From NCBI RefSeq assembly GCF_030539665.1, contig NZ_JAUNXR010000001.1, positions 62,001 through 126,000 of the forward strand: a stretch of 64,000 nt of DNA. The letters run 5' to 3'. The notes under the pieces were generated by a model. The model saw only the letters and a list, made by a program, of their open reading frames with translations. It did not search any database and was not told where the DNA came from. A program made the translations under genes and the position numbers. The DNA is from Methanobrevibacter sp. GTDB lineage: Archaea; Methanobacteriota; Methanobacteria; Methanobacteriales; Methanobacteriaceae. Of this stretch, positions 18,844-28,845 are shown in pieces. The stretch's first letter is position 1, and every line of letters begins with the position of its first letter.

Positions 18844-19698
18844 ATGACAATTAAAGGAAGTACAAGTGTTGTTGGTTTGATAGGAAATCCTGTTGAACAT
18901 AGTTTTTCCCCTCCTATGCATAATGCGGCTTTTAAAGCGCTTGGAATGGATTATGTTTATGTTGCATTTGATGTATTGCCTGAAAATGTAGGAAATGCAA
19001 TAAAGGGAGCAGAATCACTTAATATTAAGGGTTTCAATGTTACAATTCCTCATAAAATCGAAGTAATGAAACATTTAAATGAAATTGATGATGTTGCTAG
19101 GTTGATTGGTGCTGTTAACACCATTGATTTTAAAAATCTTAAAGGATACAATACTGATGGAATTGGGGCCATAAAAGCCATAAATGAAGCAACTGACATT
19201 AAGGATAAAAAAGTTGTTTTGGCAGGTGCAGGAGGTGCTGCAAGGGCAATTGCATTTTACCTTGCAAAGGAAAATCCTGAGGAAATAGTCATTTTAAATA
19301 GAAACACTGAAAAGTCAGACAATTTGGCTCATGATGTGGCAAAATCAAAATTAACCGACAATGTCACAAGCGACTCAATTAACGCCATCGAAAAATATCT
19401 GCGTGATGCTGACATTCTTGTAGACAGTACTCCTTTAGGGATGTATCCTCATGTGGATGATGCTCCAATAGCCACCGCTGATATGATGCATGAGGATTTG
19501 GTTGTTAATGACATAGTCTACAACCCAAATGAAACAGTTCTTCTAAAGGAAGCTATAAAGGCAGGAGCCACTCCAGTTTATGGCATTAAAATGTTGCTTT
19601 ACCAAGGGGCTGAAAGTTTTAAAATTTGGACAGGTCAAGAGCCACCAATCGATGTGATGGAAAAGGCTTTAAAAGAAACACTTAATATTGCTGATTAA
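18844..19698 (+). CDS. aroE: Shikimate dehydrogenase
   Basis: A 284-residue NADP-dependent enzyme reducing 3-dehydroshikimate to shikimate in aromatic amino acid synthesis. Substrate-binding segments GNPVEHSFSPPMHN and FNVTIPHK (catalytic Lys), then NTDGIGA, the nucleotide-binding GAGGAARAI, and the C-terminal YQGAESFKIWTG are all present. Length is typical. The next gene starts after one base, suggesting co-transcription. No Shine-Dalgarno is visible. Confidence 0.97.
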   Translation: MTIKGSTSVVGLIGNPVEHSFSPPMHNAAFKALGMDYVYVAFDVLPENVGNAIKGAESLNIKGFNVTIPHKIEVMKHLNEIDDVARLIGAVNTIDFKNLKGYNTDGIGAIKAINEATDIKDKKVVLAGAGGAARAIAFYLAKENPEEIVILNRNTEKSDNLAHDVAKSKLTDNVTSDSINAIEKYLRDADILVDSTPLGMYPHVDDAPIATADMMHEDLVVNDIVYNPNETVLLKEAIKAGATPVYGIKMLLYQGAESFKIWTGQEPPIDVMEKALKETLNIAD

Positions 19699-19699
19699 A

Positions 19700-20395
19700 A
19701 TGGATTTAATATTTGATTTCGTAAACATGGAAGAAGAAGAAAAATTTGGCGATTCCAAGGAAGATGTTCTAAAATTTCTAAAAATAATTGGTGTAGACAC
19801 TCGTTTTGTTAGTTACACTCAAAATAAGATTTATATTAATAACTTAAGATTTTCAAAGTTTTCTAGGAAACGGGAGAACACTTTTTACAACCAGTATGAT
19901 GATATTGAGATTGTCAGATCAAGCCTATTTCAAAAGATATGCTCAAAATCATCTAAGGTATTGGCCAACATGGAACCAAAGGACAGGATATTGGTTTCAA
20001 AAGATGGTTCTCCATTAAACGAATTAATGTATATAATTCTAGAACCTTACACTAGAAAATATGGTGTTGAACTGGTTTCTGAAGGGGAATATGACTTAAT
20101 GGCCGAAGCAGTAACATTGGATGATGAAGTCGGAAGAATATTTTCAGATATCTTTGATGGAATTGGAATTGATTTTGCAAGAAAAAAGGAAAATGCCATT
20201 TATCCTCTAATTAACGTTCCATTGGAATGGATAAACGATTTTCTTGAAAACGACAATAAAGAAAAAGTTGTTGAAACTCCAATCAGTTTAAGTGGCGAGT
20301 TCATGGAGTTTCTAGAGGATGTGGCTCCTCAATATAAGGATAATGTTTTAAAAGCAGCGAGTTTCATAGAAGAAAAATTAGAAGCTGAAAAGTGA
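19700..20395 (+). CDS. Conserved hypothetical protein downstream of aroE
   Basis: A 231-residue soluble protein starting at ATG 19700, one base after the aroE stop; TTG 19688 overlapping aroE is less likely. It begins [12 protein letters not shown] and contains [15 protein letters not shown] and [16 protein letters not shown], which suggest an alpha/beta nucleotide-handling fold, but I see no decisive catalytic motif. There are no signal or membrane segments. Its last 18 bases overlap the end of rfcL on the opposite strand. The aroE-unknown-rfcL-rfcS layout is compact. I do not assign a function. Confidence 0.75.
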   Translation: MDLIFDFVNMEEEEKFGDSKEDVLKFLKIIGVDTRFVSYTQNKIYINNLRFSKFSRKRENTFYNQYDDIEIVRSSLFQKICSKSSKVLANMEPKDRILVSKDGSPLNELMYIILEPYTRKYGVELVSEGEYDLMAEAVTLDDEVGRIFSDIFDGIGIDFARKKENAIYPLINVPLEWINDFLENDNKEKVVETPISLSGEFMEFLEDVAPQYKDNVLKAASFIEEKLEAEK

Positions 20396-21874
20396 TGTTT
20401 GAACATCCTTTTTCTTTTTAGGCTTTTCTTCAACTTTCTCTTCTTCAACTTCATCTATCTCCTCTTCTTCTGGAATTTCTTCAACGAATTCCTCATCGAA
20501 GAGTTCATCAGCAGTTTCTTCAACACTTTCGCTAATTTCCACTTCTTTTTCAGCTATTTCGCCGGCTTCTTCAATTATCTTGTTGGCCAATTCTTCATTT
20601 CTTCTTTTTCTTTCTTCGTCATGCAATTGACCTTTTAGTTTTTCCATTTTTGTAATTACTTTTTTAGGGATTTTCTTTTTCCTGAATCTTTTTATTTCAT
20701 CTTCATCAAGACCTAAAAAGTCAGATATCTCCCATGCGAGCTCATCATTTGAAAACATTATTTCTAAATAAGGAAACATTGAAATTGCAACGGCATTTGA
20801 AATGTGCATTTTTTTACTCATTTTATCAGCTATTACATCTCTTAAATTTCTTTTTCCACGAGCACGGCCCATTTTAGTGAATATGGTAGGTGTCATTATT
20901 TTAGAGAATCCACCATATTTTTTCTCTTTAGAATTGGATACTCCCACTCCCATAAAATCAGATGCATATTTCCAGTATCCGTAATTTCTGCTTCTCTGCG
21001 CTCTTCCAAAGTATAGATCTGCTTTAGCTAAGTTTTCATAAGCTCTTTTCAAATCCTCTTTTTTCTTATATCTTCTTGGAACATTCTCAGCAATATATTC
21101 CATTACAAGTGTTGGATCCTCTTCCACTCTTAATGCGTTTTTGACTTTTGATGGTGTTTGGCTATTTAATGTAATTCCAACTGCATCAAAAATAGTGGAG
21201 CGTTCATCCTTTTTGCTCATTTTTTCAACATCTTCCAGCTCTAAAACTTCTTCCTCATTAGCCAATGCTTGGAATGTGTTTAATGCAGAACGCATATCTC
21301 CTTGGGATCTTTTTGCTATTTCATTTAAAGCTGCAGGATTGGCTTTAATGCCTTCTTTTGCAGCTATCTCTTTTAGAAGTTTGTTAATGGAAGGACTTCT
21401 TATTTTTTTCATTTTAATAACTTGGCATTTTGTTTTAATGTTTGTTAGACGTTTGCTGTAAAAATCATTAGCTATTAAAATCAAAGGGTGCTTTGAGTTT
21501 TTGATAATCTTTCCAATAGCTGCAACTCCTCCTCGGTCATTAGTTCCATGAATGCCGTCCACTTCATCAAGAATGATGACCTTATGATCATTTGAAAAGA
21601 ATGATCTTGTTGCGGAGGATTCTCCTACTGTACTTAATATTATGTCTTGGGAACGTTTGTCTGATGCATTAAGTTCTACGCATTCTCCAAATTGGTCCCC
21701 TATCAAATGAGCTAAGGTTGTTTTCCCAATACCTGCCGGACCAACAAGCAATAATGGTTTTTGAGGTTTGCCTTCTTTCCATAGATTAATCCAGTTTTGT
21801 ATTGTTTCTTTTTCTTTGTTGTGACCAACAACATCTTCTATGGTTTTTGGGCTGTATTTCTTTGTCCATAACAT
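20378..21874 (-). CDS. rfcL: Replication factor C large subunit
   Basis: A ~498-residue AAA+ clamp loader subunit that, with RfcS, opens PCNA and places it on primed [19 protein letters not shown] opens the protein; Walker A is GPAGIGKT, Walker B IILDEVDG, and an SRSQGD-like sensor region follows. The C-terminal ~80 residues are extremely Glu/Lys-rich and end in QTSLFSF, a PCNA-interacting (PIP-box) motif. Start ATG 21874 matches the family start (M-x-W); ATG 21880 lies only 4 bases past the rfcS stop. The gene is 10 bases downstream of rfcS, and its terminal codons overlap the convergent gene. Confidence 0.96.
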   Translation of the reverse strand: MLWTKKYSPKTIEDVVGHNKEKETIQNWINLWKEGKPQKPLLLVGPAGIGKTTLAHLIGDQFGECVELNASDKRSQDIILSTVGESSATRSFFSNDHKVIILDEVDGIHGTNDRGGVAAIGKIIKNSKHPLILIANDFYSKRLTNIKTKCQVIKMKKIRSPSINKLLKEIAAKEGIKANPAALNEIAKRSQGDMRSALNTFQALANEEEVLELEDVEKMSKKDERSTIFDAVGITLNSQTPSKVKNALRVEEDPTLVMEYIAENVPRRYKKKEDLKRAYENLAKADLYFGRAQRSRNYGYWKYASDFMGVGVSNSKEKKYGGFSKIMTPTIFTKMGRARGKRNLRDVIADKMSKKMHISNAVAISMFPYLEIMFSNDELAWEISDFLGLDEDEIKRFRKKKIPKKVITKMEKLKGQLHDEERKRRNEELANKIIEEAGEIAEKEVEISESVEETADELFDEEFVEEIPEEEEIDEVEEEKVEEKPKKKKDVQTSLFSF

Positions 21875-21884
21875 AGGCATACAC

Positions 21885-22832
21885 TTATAGGAATTGGGTT
21901 AATAAAGCTTCAAGTTGTATTCTAGGATTTGCTCCTTCACGTATTCTGAAATCACAGTTCGCGATGGCTTCAATTAAATCAATATAGATATCTGCACTCA
22001 TTCTGCCTTCGTAAACTCTTTTTGATACATCAGAATATATTTGAGTTACCATATCTTCACCACTGACACCTTCTAGAACCATTGTGTCTCTTAGAATGTC
22101 TCTTGCCTTCAAAAAGTCTCCAGACAGTGCTGATGTTATCATTTCACTAATATTTTGAGGTTTTGCTTTTGACACAACTGCATATACGGCGTCTTCAGTT
22201 ACTCCCTCTCCTTCAGACGCACTGGCTTGCAAAATATTGATGGATTTACGCATGTCTCCTTCTGAGAAGTATACGATAGATTCAAGACCTTCGGGAGTAT
22301 ACTTTACATTTTCCTGACCGCATATATATTCAAGCCTTTTTACAACATCTCTTTCATTTATTGGTCCAAATCTAAAAATAGCACATCTTGATTGGATGGG
22401 GTCAATGATTTTAGATGAATAGTTACATGAAAGGATAAATGAGGCTGTTTTTGTATACATTTCCATTTCACGACGAAGAGCATGTTGAGCGTCTTTTGTC
22501 ATGTTATCCACTTCATCTAAAAATATTATTCTAAAAGGAGCACCTACAGGTTTCAATCTACAGAAATTTTTTATATTGTTTCTTACAGTTTCAATTCCTC
22601 TTGCATCGGATGCATTCAATTCTAAGAAGTTTTGTTTCCAATATTCTCCTAAAATGGATTTTACAAGAGCAATGGCTGTTGTGGTTTTTCCAACACCTGC
22701 CGGACCTGTAAACATGAGGTTTGGCATACTGGTGTCTCCAACATATTTTTCAAGTCTACTTATAATTGCTTCTTGACCTACGATATCATCTAAAGTTTGA
22801 GGCCTATATTTTTCTACCCAAGGACCGCTCAT
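21885..22832 (-). CDS. rfcS: Replication factor C small subunit
   Basis: A 315-residue AAA+ ATPase forming the small subunits of the archaeal clamp loader. [16 protein letters not shown], Walker [10 protein letters not shown], Walker [10 protein letters not shown], the arginine-finger SRC motif QSRCAIFRF and sensor GDMRKSIN are present. It has no intein and length is normal. GGTGATTTT precedes ATG 22832. It is the first gene of the rfcS-rfcL unit. Confidence 0.97.
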   Translation of the reverse strand: MSGPWVEKYRPQTLDDIVGQEAIISRLEKYVGDTSMPNLMFTGPAGVGKTTTAIALVKSILGEYWKQNFLELNASDARGIETVRNNIKNFCRLKPVGAPFRIIFLDEVDNMTKDAQHALRREMEMYTKTASFILSCNYSSKIIDPIQSRCAIFRFGPINERDVVKRLEYICGQENVKYTPEGLESIVYFSEGDMRKSINILQASASEGEGVTEDAVYAVVSKAKPQNISEMITSALSGDFLKARDILRDTMVLEGVSGEDMVTQIYSDVSKRVYEGRMSADIYIDLIEAIANCDFRIREGANPRIQLEALLTQFL

Positions 22833-22980
22833 AAAATCACCATTAAATTCAAAATAATTTATGTTTTTTTATAGTAATAATTATTTTGATATGTTGGTTT
22901 TTTAATTGAATAAATCGAATTTTTTATATTATCCGAGTTTCATAATTATATATAATATCGAATATTAAGGTGTATTTAAA

Positions 22981-23955
22981 ATGAATGGTACATGGAAACT
23001 TAGATTGAGGCTTTGGATAGTCTCTCTTTTAATGTTCGCAATTGTTTTTGCAATTATTGTGCTTGCTTGCACTCTTACAGGTTATAGATTTGGATTTGGA
23101 GGATACTTTTTAATCAGTATTGGAATTATTTTCTTGCAATACTGGTTTGGACCTTCACTTGTAAAACGCACTATGAGAGTAAGGCCTCTTTCTAAAGCAG
23201 AATCACCTAAGATTTATGCTATGGTTGAAGAGATGTCTTCAAAAGCAGGCATTCCAACACCGGAAATAGGGGTGTCCGAAATAGGAATTCCTAATGCATT
23301 TGCATATGGAAGATCAAAAGGTAGTGGACATATTGCTGTAACAGCACCAATTATAAATCTTCTTGATGATGATGAACTAAAGGCGGTTATAGGTCATGAA
23401 ATAGGCCATATTAAACATAATGACATGATTGTCACTACTGTTATTAGTGTATTGCCTATGATTTGTTATTATCTTGCGTTGTCTTTCTTATTTTCAAGAG
23501 ACAATAATGAAAACGCAGGTATCATGATAATTATTGGAATCGTTGGTTATGGTGCCTACCTATTGGGTCAGCTATTGGTATTGTTTGTTTCAAGAATAAG
23601 GGAATACTATGCTGATCAGGCTAGTGTGGAACTTGGAAACAAACCGTCAGCATTGGTGTCTGGACTTTATAAATTGTCCTATGGTGCGGCAAGAGCTAGT
23701 GATAAAACTATTAAGGATGTAAGTACTAACAGGGCTTTCTTTGCAAATGATATTAATCATGGTGATAGGGATGTTGCATGCTTCCAACAAATAGATTTTG
23801 ATCATGATGGTAGGATATCTGATGAGGATTTAGCTAAATTCTACAGGGCGGAAGTTGTTAACTCATTTTCCGACAATTTCACAGAATTATTCTCAACACA
23901 TCCTGATAGTTTAAAAAGAGCACGTAGATTGGCGGAACTTGAATTTGAAAAATAG
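22981..23955 (+). CDS. htpX: HtpX-like M48 zinc metalloprotease with EF-hand-like insertion
   Basis: A 324-residue membrane protease. Two N-terminal membrane helices (~12-60), the HEIGHIKHND zinc site near 140, two further hydrophobic segments (~155-210) and SRIREYYADQAS with the third zinc ligand. The C-terminal LFSTHPDSLKRARRL is typical of HtpX. Between these lies D272-F-D-H-D-G-R-I-S-D-E-D283, which matches an EF-hand calcium loop (acidic at 1, 3, 5, Gly at 6, Ile at 8, Asp at 12); most HtpX proteins lack it. AAGGTGTATTT precedes ATG 22981. Family role: quality control of membrane proteins. Calcium binding is inference. Confidence 0.93.
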   Translation: MNGTWKLRLRLWIVSLLMFAIVFAIIVLACTLTGYRFGFGGYFLISIGIIFLQYWFGPSLVKRTMRVRPLSKAESPKIYAMVEEMSSKAGIPTPEIGVSEIGIPNAFAYGRSKGSGHIAVTAPIINLLDDDELKAVIGHEIGHIKHNDMIVTTVISVLPMICYYLALSFLFSRDNNENAGIMIIIGIVGYGAYLLGQLLVLFVSRIREYYADQASVELGNKPSALVSGLYKLSYGAARASDKTIKDVSTNRAFFANDINHGDRDVACFQQIDFDHDGRISDEDLAKFYRAEVVNSFSDNFTELFSTHPDSLKRARRLAELEFEK

Positions 23956-23967
23956 GTGGACGATAGC

Positions 23968-24699
23968 TTGAAAATGATATTGGATGAACGTGGAAAAAAA
24001 TACGTCCTTAAAGAAGGAAAGGAATTCCAAAGCGATTTGGGTATAGTCTCTGCCGAACAGATATCTTGTGCTGAAGTGGGTGATGAACTCAAAAGTCATT
24101 TGGACCATACTTTTAAAATCATAAAACCTACTGTAAATGATTTCATTGAAATAATGGATAGACGTTGTTCTATTTTAATTCAGAAAGATATTGGGACTGT
24201 TTTAGCTAGAACAGGTCTTGGTGCTGGGGACAGAGTTGTAGATTCTGGAACTGGTGCTGCTGCTATTGCATTGAACTTTGGAAATGTGGTAGGTGAAACA
24301 GGGCAGGTTTATACCTATGAAATTAGGGAAGACTTTGCAGAAGTTGCACGAAAAAATATAGAAAATTTCGGTATCAATAACATTGAAGTTAAAAATAAAG
24401 ATATTAAAGAAGGAATTGATGAAACAGATATTGATTTAGTATTTTTAGACCTTCCGAAACCATTTGAAATATTTGAGGACGTTTATGACACTTTGAAGCT
24501 TGGAGGATGGTTGGCGGTTTATGCACCTTATATTGATCAAGCCGAAGTGGCTTATAGAGTGGCCAAAAAATTGGGATTCTTTGATATTGAAATCATTGAA
24601 ACACTTGAAAGAGGTCTTGAGGTTAGACCTCAGGGAGTAAGGCCTAAAACTCGAATGGTAGGACATAGTGGATATCTTCTTTTTGCAAGAAAGCTTTAG
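23968..24699 (+). CDS. trmI: tRNA (adenine-N1)-methyltransferase TrmI
   Basis: A ~243-residue SAM-dependent methyltransferase modifying A57/A58 of the tRNA T-loop. An N-terminal beta domain (LDERGKKYVLKEG) is followed by a class I fold with SAM-binding VVDSGTGAAAIAL, an acidic YEIRED and the catalytic-loop FLDLPKPFE, where the archaeal TrmI family has D-x-P. TTG 23968 is chosen since TAGGTGG lies just upstream; GTG 23956 abutting the htpX stop is the alternative. It follows htpX directly, so it may be co-transcribed. Confidence 0.92.
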   Translation: MKMILDERGKKYVLKEGKEFQSDLGIVSAEQISCAEVGDELKSHLDHTFKIIKPTVNDFIEIMDRRCSILIQKDIGTVLARTGLGAGDRVVDSGTGAAAIALNFGNVVGETGQVYTYEIREDFAEVARKNIENFGINNIEVKNKDIKEGIDETDIDLVFLDLPKPFEIFEDVYDTLKLGGWLAVYAPYIDQAEVAYRVAKKLGFFDIEIIETLERGLEVRPQGVRPKTRMVGHSGYLLFARKL

Positions 24700-24732
24700 A
24701 TTTTCTGTTTTTTATTTTTTGGGGGTAATTCA

Positions 24733-25092
24733 ATGGATGAAAAAATGGCTCTGGCGTCATGTACTGGCATGTCTGCTTTAGGATTGATTTCAAGAGCGGC
24801 TGTAAGTGATTTGGTTGGAGAAAATGAGGACCTAATTTCTATTTGCATCACATCAACGGCTTGTGATAAAAAAGCTGCTTTAAGTTTAATAAAGCGTTTT
24901 CCCATAATTGCGGTTAATGGTTGTAATAACAATTGTGTCAATAAAATTCTTGAATCTAAAGGAGTTTCTGTTAAGGAAACTGTTGATGTGAGTCAACATA
25001 TTGACGATTATAATGCAAAAAATATTTCTCGATTGGGAGAAAATGAAAAACATGTTGATAGAATTAAAAATGAAATTAATAATCTAATATAA
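24733..25092 (+). CDS. DGC-domain putative zinc-binding protein
   Basis: A 119-residue protein resembling the DGC (Asp/Asn-Gly-Cys) domain family: LASCTGMSALG at the start, a middle CITSTACDKKAA, and AVNGCNNNCVNKILES carrying the signature G-C-x3-C. The conserved Cys set suggests metal binding or a redox role. GGGGGTAATTC precedes ATG 24733. It lies 33 bases after TrmI and may be the last gene of that group. Function in the family is unknown. Confidence 0.82.
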   Translation: MDEKMALASCTGMSALGLISRAAVSDLVGENEDLISICITSTACDKKAALSLIKRFPIIAVNGCNNNCVNKILESKGVSVKETVDVSQHIDDYNAKNISRLGENEKHVDRIKNEINNLI

Positions 25093-25170
25093 TGAGTTAG
25101 ATTTATTAATCTTCAATACACATATAATAACTATTTATACATAAAATCTTTTTTTAGGAGTTTTTAAATA

Positions 25171-26196
25171 ATGGATAAGAAAATTTTAATTATTTCTATG
25201 GTGGCAATAGCAATAGTTTCTGCAGGGGCAGTGGCAGCTATTTCTATGAATTATGATCCAGAAATGAAAACTGCTAGTTTTGATGGTATTAAAATGAAAG
25301 TGCCTGTAAATGCTAAGTTTACAAAAACAGTTTCTGGATTTGAAGATACTAAATATGGAATTTCTGTGCAAACTTTCAAAAGCACTGATTCAATGTCTAA
25401 TTATTTAAAATCGTTACATGGAGCAAAAATGGTTAGTTTAGCTAACTTGCCTACAAATGCAGTTGCTTTTGAACAGGGGGATTCAACATATATTTTAGTA
25501 ACTAATGGAAAAGAAGGAATTTGTGTTGGTGCTTTGGATGAAGATTTGGATGTTCAAATGGCAAATAGTGTTGTATTTAATGATGGACAATCTAATAAGG
25601 TTAGTAAAGGGCCATTAGGAATTGGTTCAAAACATCAACCGAAAATCGATGTTGATTTCATTTTTATAGGCAAAATCATCAAACAGGTTAACAATGATCA
25701 ATTCAACATGAATAATTTATCAATCGCTGTCAATCGTTCTAATGAATTATCTAATTTAACAGATGATGCTAACAATGATAATAATCCAAACAATGACTTG
25801 GCTGTTGATGGCAATCCAATAGAAAATGACAATTACAATACTGTAAATAATAATGCAACTGATGGTATTGGTTTTTTCAACTCTCCAGGTATGGAATTGA
25901 TAGGTGATCTTGGAGGAAATTCTAATTCCTACGATTCTGGTGATATGGGAAACGACATTGTAAATCCAAATAGCGCCATATCTGACGATTCATCTAATCC
26001 TGATTTAAAAAATGATGAATTGACCGAATCAGAATGTAGGGAACTTGTCGAAAATGAACTTCCTATTGATTACTCAATATCTGATGTTAATCATGAAGGG
26101 GAATGTTATATTTTCGATATTGAAGATGAAGAAGGAAATTTTGTTGGAACAGTAACTGTTGATGCAATCACCGGCGAGATTACCGACAATATTTAA
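25171..26196 (+). CDS. Secreted or membrane-anchored protein with PepSY-like C-terminus
   Basis: A 341-residue protein. Residues 5-27 form a signal peptide or anchor (LIISMVAIAIVSAGAVAAI). Residues ~30-130 are a compact domain with alternating beta strands (FDGIKMKVPVNAKF), seen in other archaeal surface proteins of unknown role. A low-complexity Asn/Asp-rich linker (~195-285) follows. The last ~55 residues, from ESECRELVENELP through EGECYIFDI to VTVDAITGEI, look like a PepSY-type domain. AGGAGTTTTT precedes ATG 25171. It is monocistronic with its own promoter (CTATTTATACAT near 25131-25142). Regulation of a surface protease is possible from PepSY analogies but not shown. Confidence 0.78.
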   Translation: MDKKILIISMVAIAIVSAGAVAAISMNYDPEMKTASFDGIKMKVPVNAKFTKTVSGFEDTKYGISVQTFKSTDSMSNYLKSLHGAKMVSLANLPTNAVAFEQGDSTYILVTNGKEGICVGALDEDLDVQMANSVVFNDGQSNKVSKGPLGIGSKHQPKIDVDFIFIGKIIKQVNNDQFNMNNLSIAVNRSNELSNLTDDANNDNNPNNDLAVDGNPIENDNYNTVNNNATDGIGFFNSPGMELIGDLGGNSNSYDSGDMGNDIVNPNSAISDDSSNPDLKNDELTESECRELVENELPIDYSISDVNHEGECYIFDIEDEEGNFVGTVTVDAITGEITDNI

Positions 26197-26245
26197 TAAA
26201 AACATCCATTTCTTTTTTTTTTTATTTTAAATGTTAAAAAATAAG

Positions 26246-26267
26246 AAATAATGCATAAGCATTATTT
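26246..26267. terminator. Hairpin between the PepSY-like gene and the convergent C_GCAxxG_C_C gene
   Basis: A perfect 9-bp inverted repeat (AAATAATGC / GCATTATTT, loop ATAA) overlaps the stop codon of the minus-strand gene (26262-26264). T-runs precede it on the plus strand (26209-26223). The termination role is inferred. Confidence 0.45.
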
Positions 26268-26651
26268 TAATAAATCTGCAACTATTTCTCCTGCGTATAC
26301 GCAACATTCAACACAAGGAGATTTGTCTTCACCATTTTTTGAAATTACTCCGCAGGTAACAGAAGTATACTCTTTTTCAAATTTTTCAAAAAGCTCTTTA
26401 GCATGGCTACTTATGGTAGGTCCATCTTTTTCAAGTAAACCCAAAGCCATTACTGCACCGGTAAGTGCACCGCAAGTTCCTTCAGAGAAGGTTCCTCCGA
26501 TTCCACCACCAAAACCACTTGCCAAAATAGCCAATTCTTCTTCACTAATGTCGCATTCTCCATTTCTACAGAGTCCAATCAAAGTTGATTGTGCACAGTT
26601 TTTGTTTTCTCTTAAAGTTTCAATATCTTTTTTTACTAATTCTTTATCCAT
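26262..26651 (-). CDS. C_GCAxxG_C_C family protein
   Basis: A 129-residue Cys-rich protein of the C_GCAxxG_C_C family: KNCAQSTLIGLC, the GFGGGIGGTFSEGTCGALTGA core (the GCAxxG site) and CVECCVYAGE near the C-terminus. Family members are thought to bind a metal or undergo redox chemistry; no reaction is established. GGTGAAAAA precedes ATG 26651. It lies 8 bases after the YchF gene on the same strand, so the two are probably co-transcribed. Confidence 0.88.
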   Translation of the reverse strand: MDKELVKKDIETLRENKNCAQSTLIGLCRNGECDISEEELAILASGFGGGIGGTFSEGTCGALTGAVMALGLLEKDGPTISSHAKELFEKFEKEYTSVTCGVISKNGEDKSPCVECCVYAGEIVADLLK

Positions 26652-26659
26652 TTTTTCAC

Positions 26660-27847
26660 CTATCTAGTTATTATACTGATTATATCATTATTTTCCAATT
26701 CATATTCACTTGATATTCTCATATTTTTACGTGCATCTACTGCATGCATAAAATTATCACCGATGTCTGTATGGACCATATAAGCTAATTCTCTTGGAAC
26801 TGAACCTTTGCGGATAAGGATAGCATCTGGTAAAACATTCCCTTTTTGGTCAGTATATTTATGCTCATCTTCCACAGGATATACTACAATTCTTTCAAGT
26901 AAATCGAAAATGGCATAATTTAAAGCTTCCTGAACTCCTGTACTTCCATATTTTTCAAGAATATTTTCTTTTATATATGCTAATGCATTTTTTTGAGCTG
27001 TATTTAATTCATCTTCTTTAAGAATTTCAAAATCAGAATCTCCAGAGGTATATTTGATAAGTCCTGATTCTGCTGCTTTTACAAGTGCCATTTCAGATTG
27101 TGCTGAAGTTGGAATTACATTTGGGAATCTTTCACGTATTCTTTCAATATTTTCAGCAGCTGTTGGTAAATCTGCTTTATTTGCAACGATTAACATTGGT
27201 TTTGCAATATGCAATATGTTTTTTGTTAATTGGATGAAATCTTCTTCTTCCCATTTGGTATAGTCAGGTTCTATTGAACGCTTTGCTTCTATAATGTCTT
27301 CAATAGTTATTCCTGTTCCTGATAATTGGTCGTAAATGACTTTTGCAATGTCTAGTTTTTCAGCTTCAATCTTACGAACAAGCCTAGACCAGTTTCTATT
27401 TAAAATTCCATACATCCACATTACAATTTCATGTTCCATGAATTCCAAATCCTGAAGTGGATCGTAGCTTCCAGCTTCAACAGGCTGGCCTTCTGCATTT
27501 GTTGATCCTGATGCATCAATAACATGAATTAATACTTTTGCTTGCATTAAGTCATCTAAAAATTTATTTCCTAATCCTTTTCCTTCATGTGCTCCAGGTA
27601 CAAGTCCTGCCACATCGATAAGTTCTATTGGAATTAATCTTTTTCCATCTACACAAATAGAATTTCTTGGATTACATGTAACATCCAGTTCTTTACATGG
27701 ACATTCGCTAATAACATGTGCTACTGCTTTATTCGCATCAATAGTTGTAAATGGATAATTAGCCATTTCTACTGATGAAGAAGTAGCTGAATTAAAAAAA
27801 GATGATTTTCCAACATTTGGTTTTCCAGTTACTGCAATTTGTAGCAT
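26660..27847 (-). CDS. ychF: YchF-type Obg-family P-loop NTPase with TGS domain
   Basis: A 395-residue translation-factor-class NTPase. G1 is [10 protein letters not shown]3 [16 protein letters not shown] and the base-recognition NKAD is present; a helical insertion occupies ~130-260, and a C-terminal TGS domain (~320-395) contains [11 protein letters not shown] and HTDIGDNF. Family knowledge: ribosome-associated, often preferring ATP. The archaeal form is longer than bacterial YchF's core but this length is normal for archaea. ATG 27847 is chosen, with TGTGATT upstream; GTG 27856 is inside that element. Confidence 0.92.
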   Translation of the reverse strand: MLQIAVTGKPNVGKSSFFNSATSSSVEMANYPFTTIDANKAVAHVISECPCKELDVTCNPRNSICVDGKRLIPIELIDVAGLVPGAHEGKGLGNKFLDDLMQAKVLIHVIDASGSTNAEGQPVEAGSYDPLQDLEFMEHEIVMWMYGILNRNWSRLVRKIEAEKLDIAKVIYDQLSGTGITIEDIIEAKRSIEPDYTKWEEEDFIQLTKNILHIAKPMLIVANKADLPTAAENIERIRERFPNVIPTSAQSEMALVKAAESGLIKYTSGDSDFEILKEDELNTAQKNALAYIKENILEKYGSTGVQEALNYAIFDLLERIVVYPVEDEHKYTDQKGNVLPDAILIRKGSVPRELAYMVHTDIGDNFMHAVDARKNMRISSEYELENNDIISIITR

Positions 27848-28077
27848 AATAATCACAAAATAATAATTAACTTATTTAATATTGGTTTTTAACATTTATA
27901 TTTATATCCTATGATTTTTCGTATTGTTTTTTGCTTTATGGGATAATAGGATTGGGTATCACAATTTTAATCGGTCGTCTATTTAAATCAATATAGGTTA
28001 AAGGAATTCTTTATTTTAAAAAACACACAAAAAATTATTTATTTACAGTTCCAATATCATATAAAAGGAGAGATATC

Positions 28078-28716
28078 ATGGCAGGTAAAATTTTCATAGT
28101 GGGCATAGGTCCAGGTTCAAGTGACTATTTGACTAAAAGGGCTTTGGATGTAGTTAAGAATGCAGACGTGACTGTAGGAAGCATCAGGGCAGTAGACCTG
28201 TTTGAGGACATACGGGAAAAAATTCCATTCAATGTGAAAAATTTGGTTGAAAAGTTAGAGGAAGCTGTGGAATTGGCCATTGGAGGCAAGACTGTAGCTA
28301 TATTGTCAACGGGGGATCCTGGATTTTCAGGAGTTTTAAATACAGTTTTAAGAATAGCTGATGAAAAGGGTTTCGATGAAGGAAACATTGAAGTTATCCC
28401 TGGAATAAGCTCTCTGCAATTGGCCGCTGCAAAGACCCATATTCAATGGGACAATGCAAATGTAATGACGTTCCATGGCAGGGAAAACGTTGAGGACATT
28501 TTGGAAGTTATAAACAATGGAAAAGCAACAATTGCGCTTCCATCAAGAAAGGTAAGGGATATGGCCCAATTCCTGCTTGACAATGGAGTCAGTGAAAGTA
28601 GGGAAGTTACTGTTTGCGAAAGGCTAAGCTATGATGATGAGAGAATTGTCAATGCAACATTAAAAGAAATAGCTGACAGTGAATTTACCTATATGTGCAT
28701 AATGGTTATTCACTAG
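28078..28716 (+). CDS. cbiE: Cobalt-precorrin-7 (C5)-methyltransferase CbiE
   Basis: A 212-residue tetrapyrrole methylase. The N-terminal VGIGPGSSDYLT glycine loop, LSTGDPGFSG and IPGISSLQLAAA are the SAM and tetrapyrrole-binding motifs. Family knowledge: methylates C5 of the corrin precursor in anaerobic cobalamin synthesis; in many archaea CbiT (C15 methylation/decarboxylation) is separate, consistent with this short form. AAAGGAGAGATATC precedes ATG 28078. It is monocistronic; the 230-base upstream gap shows an ATTTAAAT near 27979-27987 but no cobalamin riboswitch that I can recognise. Confidence 0.93.
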   Translation: MAGKIFIVGIGPGSSDYLTKRALDVVKNADVTVGSIRAVDLFEDIREKIPFNVKNLVEKLEEAVELAIGGKTVAILSTGDPGFSGVLNTVLRIADEKGFDEGNIEVIPGISSLQLAAAKTHIQWDNANVMTFHGRENVEDILEVINNGKATIALPSRKVRDMAQFLLDNGVSESREVTVCERLSYDDERIVNATLKEIADSEFTYMCIMVIH

Positions 28717-28817
28717 AATTATTTAGTCTAAAAAGAAAATTTTATTTGTTATCTTCTAATTTACTCTTTTTATTTATTATTTTTAAAGATTTGCAAACTG
28801 CACAATTGTTTTAATAC

Positions 28818-28825
28818 TATATAAG
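28818..28825 (+). promoter_or_regulatory. TATA box of the 1144-residue adhesin gene
   Basis: TATATAAG is a good archaeal TATA box. The predicted transcription start ~25 bases on falls near 28846-28850, right at the left arm of a long inverted repeat. Assignment by consensus and spacing. Confidence 0.5.
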
Positions 28826-28845
28826 TCATTATCTAACAGTTATTT

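Noticed and set aside
20399-20638. Phe/Leu-rich plus-strand frame near the end of rfcL
   Set aside because: It is the antisense of the Glu/Lys-rich RfcL tail, which automatically yields Phe and Leu codons.
27857-28077. Possible cobalamin riboswitch upstream of cbiE
   Set aside because: I find no B12-box-like sequence or GC-rich multihelix element in these 220 AT-rich bases.
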